Source: Malania oleifera (Eukaryota; Streptophyta; Magnoliopsida; Santalales; Ximeniaceae). Taken from it: a stretch of DNA of 64,000 nt. Below are positions 57,945 to 64,000 of the stretch, one piece after another; within the stretch, counting starts at the first letter, position 1, and the number at the start of each line of letters is the position of its first letter. The position numbers and the translations under genes were made by a program. The stretch spans positions 99,134,397 through 99,198,396 of the forward strand of contig NC_080423.1 of assembly GCF_029873635.1 (NCBI RefSeq). The letters run 5' to 3'. Under the pieces are notes generated by a model. It worked only from the letters and a program-made list of their open reading frames with translations, was not told the DNA's origin and made no database searches.

Positions 57945-60870
57945 AACAACAACAAGCCTTAAGTCCCACTAGGTCGGGTCAGGTACATGAATCCTTTCGT
58001 GCCAATTCACTCCCTCTAGAGCATTTTCCTCTATTAGATTAAGGGCTATTAAACCTTTCCTTGCTACCTCATTCCAAATTATTTTAGGCCTAGCCCTATC
58101 CCTTTTCATGCCAGAAAAAATAACTCACTCATCCTCACAGGTGCTTTACTAGGCTTGCGTTTCAAATGCTTGGCCTTCTAAACCGCCCTCCCTTATCTTG
58201 TTTTCAACCAGTGCTATACCTAAATTATTGCGTATATACTCATTTCTTACTTTATATTTTAATATTAAACCACTCATTCACCTTAACATACACATCTCAG
58301 CAACTTTCATTTTTTGTATATGTTGTTTCTTAGTTGCCCAACATTCTGAATCATAAAGCATAGTTGGCCTAGTAGTCGTCTTAAAAAACTTTCCTTTTAA
58401 TTTTAAAGGTATTCTACAATCAAACAACACATCTAACATACTCCTCCATTTTAACCAACTTTTCTTAATTCTATGTGCTACATCTTCTTCAATTTCCCCG
58501 TCATCTTGCATAATAGATCCAAGATATCTAAATCTATCAATGCTATTAATCTCTTGATTATCCAGTTTAGTCTTCTCTCTATGGCTACTCCTTACATTAC
58601 TGAAATTACATTTCATATATTCTATCTTATTTCTACTTATCCTAAACCCTTTAGACTCTAATATTTTTTGGATATTCCTAGTTAGTTCATCATTACTAAA
58701 GTAAAAAGATAAGGACTCAAAGTAAAACCTTGATACACACCAATTGTGATTGGAAACTCTCTAAAATCTCCTCCTGCAGTCCTAACGCTAGTCACTTCGC
58801 TATTGTACCTATCCTTATTGACCTCCGTATATCTACTACGAACTCCCTTCTTTTCTAAAACCCACCAAAAAACTTCCCTAGATACTCTATCATAAGCTTT
58901 CTCTAGGTCAATAAAAATCATATACAAATCCCAATTCTTGTCCCTAAACTTCTTCTCAAAAGATAAATAGCTTCTATTGTTGATCTCCTAAACATAAACC
59001 AAATTGATTTTCTGAAATCTTCATTTCTAATCTTATTCTATGTTCAATTACCCTTTCCCATAATTTCATCATATGACTCCTAATTATAATTCCACGATAG
59101 TTATTACAACTTTTAATATCGCTTTTGTTTTTGCACAAACGTACTAACATTCTTTTCCTCCATTCTTCTAACATGTTCTTGATTTTTATAATAGTATTGA
59201 ATAGATTAGTTAACCTAATAATTCTTTTATCTCCTAAACATTTCCAAACTTTAATTTGTATTTTATCCAATTCTATAGATTTCCCACTCTTCGTATTTTT
59301 TAATGTCATCTTAACTTCAAAGACTTTAATTTTGCAAATAAATCTCCTATTTTTAACCTTCTCCTCATTTGCCACTTCCAAGTTCAATATTTCATTTTGG
59401 TTTTCATTAAACAACTTATCAAAGTATCTCCGTCGCCTCTCTTTCATATCTTATTCTCTAATTAAGATATTATCATTCTCATCCTTTATACATTTTACAT
59501 CACCTAAATCTTTACATTTTCTTTCTCTAGCGGTAGCAAATTTATAAATATCTTTTTCTCCTTCTTTTGTATCAAGTTTAGTATATAAAGTATCATAAGC
59601 ACTATGTTTAGCTTCATTGATAACCTTTTTTACATTTTTTCTCACTTCTATGTGTCTTTCAAGATTTTCTATATTTCTACAATTTTTCCATATTTTATAC
59701 CAATTTCTTTTTGTCTTAACAGCTTTTTGGACTTCTTGATCCCACCACTAACTTTCTTTAGTACCCAAGTATCTCCCATTGGATTCACCTAAAACCTCAT
59801 TTGCTATCATTTTGATAGAATTTGCTATTTTATTCCAAACAGTATTTGCATCAACCTTATCCCCTACAGTCCAATAACACTCACTGTTCATTTTATCTTT
59901 GAATTTTACTATATTATCTCCCTTCAAGTTCCACCATCTAGTCCTCTTGTGCTGATTTATACTACTTCTTATCTTCCATTTTTTAATATGCATATCTAGT
60001 ACTAAAACTCTATGTAGTGTAGCCAAATTTTTATCTGGAATAACTTTACAATCCTTGCAAGATAGACGATCCCCATTCTTAGTTAAGAAGAAATTTATTT
60101 GACTTTTATTATACCTACTCTTAAAAGCTATTAAGTGTTCTCCTCTTTTTATAAACCAAGTATTCAATATAACCAAATTGAGAGACATGCAAAATCTAAG
60201 ATTGTATCACCGGCTTCATTTTTATCTCTATATCCATGGCCTCTATGTATCTTCTCCTATATTATCCTTGTCAATGTGACCATTCAAAGCAGCTCCTATG
60301 AATGTCTTTTTAGACATTGGTATCCCCTGTAAAATACTATCCATATCTTCCCAAAATTATCTTTTCAGATTTTCTGCTAAACCTATTTGGGGATCATATG
60401 CACTAATGGCATTCATCAATCTATCCTGATTTTAATGATCCATCCCCTATTCTTATAACACCTACTACATTATCTTTTATGTCTTTATCTACAATAATAC
60501 ACACCCCGTTTTTATGTTTCTCTTTACAAGTGTACTATAGTTTAAATCCTGATTTTTCAATTTCTTTTTCTCCTACCCATTTCATCTCTCGAAGACAGAT
60601 TAAGTTAATTTTTATCCCAAACATTATTTCCACTAATTCCATATTTTTTTTCCCATAAGAAGCCCTATATTCCAAATTGCTAATCTCATCTTAGTTTCTT
60701 GAGCTACCCTCTTCCTTTTATACTGACCCATTTTACTCCCTTGAACCAAGTGAATTTGGTAAGAACTCATGATAATAAGATCTGATAAAGTTTTATGCTA
60801 ACTGTCAACTACCTAACACAACCCTACTCCTTTATCCCGGCTTAAGACCAGCTGTGTGTACAAAGAATTT
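57945..60870 (-). mobile_element. RTE-clade LINE, minus strand, inactive
   Basis: Read on the minus strand it runs from about 60870 to 57945. An endonuclease begins near 60690 (MRLAIWNIGLL), with later blocks such as SLNLVILNTWFIKRGEHLIA (near 60170) and RTRWWNLKGD (near 59940). The reverse transcriptase follows (about 59400-58280), with FIDLEKAYDRVSREVFWW (58910), and then RFRYLGSIMQDDGEIEEDV and CWATKKQ. The 3' end has GACCCGACCTAGTGGGACTT and a (TTG)n tail, as known for plant RTE elements. Anything odd: the RT passes from LFTLVMMN almost directly to ILESKGFRISRNK, so the block that normally holds the catalytic [FY]ADD is missing, and several stops and frameshifts split both domains (for example near 60390, 59750, 59455 and 58680). 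It is a dead copy. The 5' boundary is approximate. Confidence 0.88.
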
Positions 60871-62318
60871 GTGTTACATGGGCAAAGTACACATTTGTGG
60901 TTTTTTTTTTTTTTTTTTTTTTTTTGCAAACTTATTTCACATAGACAACTTTCTAAGTCTCACCCTACAACTAATAGAAACCACACACAAAATACGGTGG
61001 ATTAAAAAAAAATTATAGCGTACAATTTTGGGTGTTAACCAAGCTAGACTAAAATTAAAAACCATGCAATAGTACTTTTTGAAAAAATTTGTATATTCTA
61101 ATACTTGCAAATGAAAAACACAAAAATGCATATACTAAGCCTACAAATCAAAAACACAAATCTCCACTACTAACCAACTATTGGAAAAAAATTTAATAAT
61201 TGTAATAAGAAAAAAAATAACAAGAGAGGAGAAGATCTCACTGGTGGCTGAAACTAAAAAAGGTAACGACAACTGCTTAAAAAATACTATCATAAGTACC
61301 TTTGATGCAAGAAATTTGATGCTGCTAACAAAAATCAATTCGAATAATATTAAAGCAACAAGGGATTGCAAGAATTCTTCAAACCTAAATTCAATTCAAA
61401 TCCAAGAAAACTGAAGAAACAAGATTCTTCAACCCATAAATCTTTATTGCTTCTTCGTGATTTTAAGGCTGAAGAAACAAGAATCTTTGGATTTGTTTGA
61501 GTCTTTAGGAGAAAAGAAAGGAAAGGAAAGGAAAGGAAAGGAAAAGGAAAGAAAGGAAGTTCAGAAAGCAGATCTGTTTGATTGGTGAGAAACAAAACCA
61601 GAAAAGAGAATAGGATACAAGAAAATCTTGTTTCGAAAAATGGAAACTACTGGAATTTTCTGAAAAGCTCAGAAACTGCAGAACTACTTTTTGGTTTTTC
61701 TTTTTTTAACAGAAATTTCGGAACAGAGATGATGAGATGAAATGCTCAAAGCGAAGGAGAGATTAATGAAGAGACTGGAAGATGATGAAGAGGAAGAAAG
61801 GAGAAAGACAGAACAGAGGAGAAGGGAGGATTGATACAGAACATAATAGTGAAAGAATAGAACAGGGGCAGAACAGAAAACTAGAGAAGAAGAAGAGAAG
61901 AAAGAAGTAGCAGCAGCAGAGAGGGAGCGAGAAGTAAAAGAACAGAGGAGAGAAGGAAAGAAGAAGAAGAGAGTTTTTGGTTGGAAAAGACCAGAAAAAG
62001 AAACAAAGGTTGAAAATAAAAGAAAGTCTTAAGGTTGCCATGATGGAAGATTCAATAGTAGATTCAATTTCATATGTGAGTCTGCTATGGCATGATCAGG
62101 TTGGGCTGTCATGAATGACATAGCTGCCAATAGATTTTAAATATGTAGCTCCAGCCTAGACTGTCCAATAAGAGTCACTGATCATGCAATTGGAAATTCA
62201 AATAGAAACAAGTGAATAAGGTCAATAGCTTATTAGCTCACGGCATGTGTTTCCACTGTTCAAGGGCATTGTGGTAAGAATTTTTAAGCCTCAAAAGATA
62301 AACACCTTCTTAAATCTG

Positions 62319-62368
62319 ATAATGTTAGGATGCCTCAAAGATCATAATGTTAGGATGCCTCAAAGATC
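62319..62368. repeat. Perfect tandem duplication of 25 bases
   Basis: A 25-base unit starting ATAATGTTAGGATGCCTC occurs twice without change (62319-62343 and 62344-62368). Confidence 0.92.
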
Positions 62369-63132
62369 TATGGTTTATTATTTCCCTCAGAATATTCTCA
62401 TCAATCTGGAGCCAGAAACAGAATTTTTATTAATAACACTATCAACCAAAAGAAATTATAAATAAAATAGTTCTGAGTTTTGTCGATGATACGTAAAATA
62501 TAGAAAAAGGAACTGATTTAAACTAACTCAATCCCTGGTCTTAACATGATATAACACACGTTCTTTGATGTATAACACAGAATGTGTCAAAAATCCCAAA
62601 ATGCAATCAAGTATGAAATTGAAGATTTGACTGTCAATAAAGACACTCTTGTTTTCAAAAAATCTGCACATCCAATATAAATTGAAAATAAAAGACTCTT
62701 TAATAATGGTCAAGTACCACAACTTCCAAGGACACGACCAATTGATTTCACTTTGTATGCAGGAGCTTTGTGCACTGAGCCATCCTTTTTTTTTTTTTAA
62801 TATATATAATTATGGAGAAAGGTTGAATAACTTGGGGCCTTGATGGCCCAGAATTCAGCCACTAGTTTAGTGGATTCAGTATGTGAATGTGATGGTGGCT
62901 TGGGTTGAAATCCATGTCTATATATAATCATTAGTGCATATTTAAGGAACCTTTGATTGATCATATTTGTTCTTATTCTTATATATGCAGGCATGAAAAA
63001 GGAAATTTCGAAGGGAAAGGCAGAATACATAAAAGAAGTAAATAAGATTAAGTATACGAGAAGTATATAGGTCCAGGAAGAGAGCACCTAATACTCATAA
63101 ACACTGTGACTTATTATGCACATACTAAGTAT

Positions 63133-63261
63133 AATTGCATAGATTTGAAAGATATTATTGGGAATGTTCATATCATAGAAGAAGGACGGGCCATATAATT
63201 GCATTGCGTAGATTTAAAAGATATCATTGGGAACGTTCATATCATATAAGAACAAGCCATT
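63133..63261. repeat. Tandem duplication of about 64 bases
   Basis: Two units, 63133-63196 and 63197-63261, share AGATTT-A-AAAGATAT-ATTGGGAA and GTTCATATCATA with scattered changes. Confidence 0.8.
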
Positions 63262-64000
63262 GGCAAGTTCTACAAGATTCTGTTCAAAGAGACCTCCAAC
63301 TTCAGACCAAGACTTCATGATCTGGAAATTGAGGTAATCCATGGAAAGTAAGCTGGTAGGACATGGATCCTATTTTTCGCTTGTTGGAATGGATATGGAA
63401 GGTTAAAATTGGAGTTAGAAAATTGAAATAACTCGCCATCAGGAAACAAAAAAAAAATGAACAGAAAACTGAGAATCAAATTAGCTCTTTGATGATTGAT
63501 TAAAGCCAAACCCTCAGTACCTCTTGTTTCAAGCAATACAGATTTAACAAACATGCTTCATAATATAAGGCATATATTATTTGAGAATGATATAGTAAGT
63601 ATTGGAAATTTTTATATAAAGGTATGCAAAGAATTATATGAGAATGATAGTGAGTACTGGTTTCAAGAAATATGCTACTATTCAAGTATTAGGATAACAC
63701 CCAGCAAGGGGGCAAACAGCAAGCATAAAATGAAGCAAAGAGTACTCTTCTTTCTGCAATAACAAACAGTAAGATTACATGAATCAAGCAGAAAAATTTA
63801 TAGATAATATAAACTTAAAGAAAGCCACTCTCCAACAATTTTTGCAAATTAGATAGGCAACAAGTAAGGAAATAGTTTATCTATTAAACAGAATCAAGCA
63901 GGATATCAGAATCAGAAGGCATAAACAAAGAACATTTCTGCCATGTACCTCGGAAACACTCATGTTGCTACACTGCGTTTCCTCTGAATGATTTTTTTGG

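Larger units (their letters stand above)
60871..64000. other. Right end of window, no gene assigned
   Basis: The stretch contains a 25-base T run (about 60900-60925), a GGAAA microsatellite (61510-61555), a purine-rich zone (61700-62000) whose open frames are low-complexity, and two tandem duplications (62319-62368 and 63133-63261). The purine-rich zone could be a transcribed leader or promoter of a gene further right, but nothing coding is recognisable. Confidence 0.5.

Noticed and set aside
61763-62041. Minus-strand membrane-protein-like frame of 92 codons
   Set aside because: It is the complement of a purine-rich tract. Phe/Leu/Ser runs are what such a tract encodes by chance.
63930-64000. 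Possible minus-strand exon ending in GAG|GTACAT near 63950
   Set aside because: Only about 50 bases are visible, with no recognisable protein and no partner exon, so it cannot be supported.

Overview
This 64 kb window looks like nuclear DNA of a eudicot plant, probably a woody species with many retrotransposons. It is AT-rich and holds two intact-looking plant-type host genes: an LRR receptor kinase with one intron, and an intronless PPR-DYW protein. The rest is mostly nested LTR retrotransposons, solo LTRs, one RTE-type LINE, one tRNA-derived SINE and degraded repeats. I cannot name the species from the sequence. I saw no rRNA gene, no free-standing tRNA gene and no CRISPR array.

Left part (1-23722). 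A plus-strand Ty3/gypsy chromovirus of Tekay/Del type fills 1-9752, with its 5' LTR cut by the window edge. It abuts an older minus-strand LTR of the same broad kind (9777-10299 continuing at 22431-23722), which is split by a second plus-strand Tekay-like element (10300-22425). The 5' LTR of that second element holds a 2.66 kb solo LTR of Ogre/Tat type (10403-13064). All are broken fossils.

Middle part (23723-43451). The receptor kinase gene (24176-27676, minus; two exons, 1019 residues, 21 LRRs, RD kinase) resembles the MIK2 group of LRR-XII kinases. It is followed by a Tork-like Ty1/copia element (28391-33103), a decayed LTR remnant, and a degenerate kinase fragment (about 34875-35390) related to the nearby receptor kinase. 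Next come a Tekay-like solo LTR (36569-38749) inside an unclassified repeat rich in CGCCCGA motifs, a 63-base inverted repeat, and a 573-base solo LTR (40406-40978).

Right part (43452-64000). A four-layer nest can be dated by its target-site duplications. A SINE landed first. A small non-autonomous LTR element then entered the SINE's 3' target duplication, a minus-strand Ty1/copia element entered that, and a Tekay-like solo LTR entered the copia. After a gene-free stretch with a tandem duplication comes the PPR-DYW gene (55201-57219, minus), with a MITE-like inverted-repeat element 23 bases upstream of its start codon. An RTE LINE (about 57945-60870, minus) and an unannotatable right end follow.

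The two host genes are functionally unrelated: one is a cell-surface receptor, the other an organellar RNA-editing-type factor. No operon-like or coordinated system is visible. The most unusual signals are structural: the SINE-anchored nest, GTCGAC palindrome clusters placed just before the TATA box in several LTR families, and short tandem arrays with a GGCCGT core in the Tekay-like LTRs.
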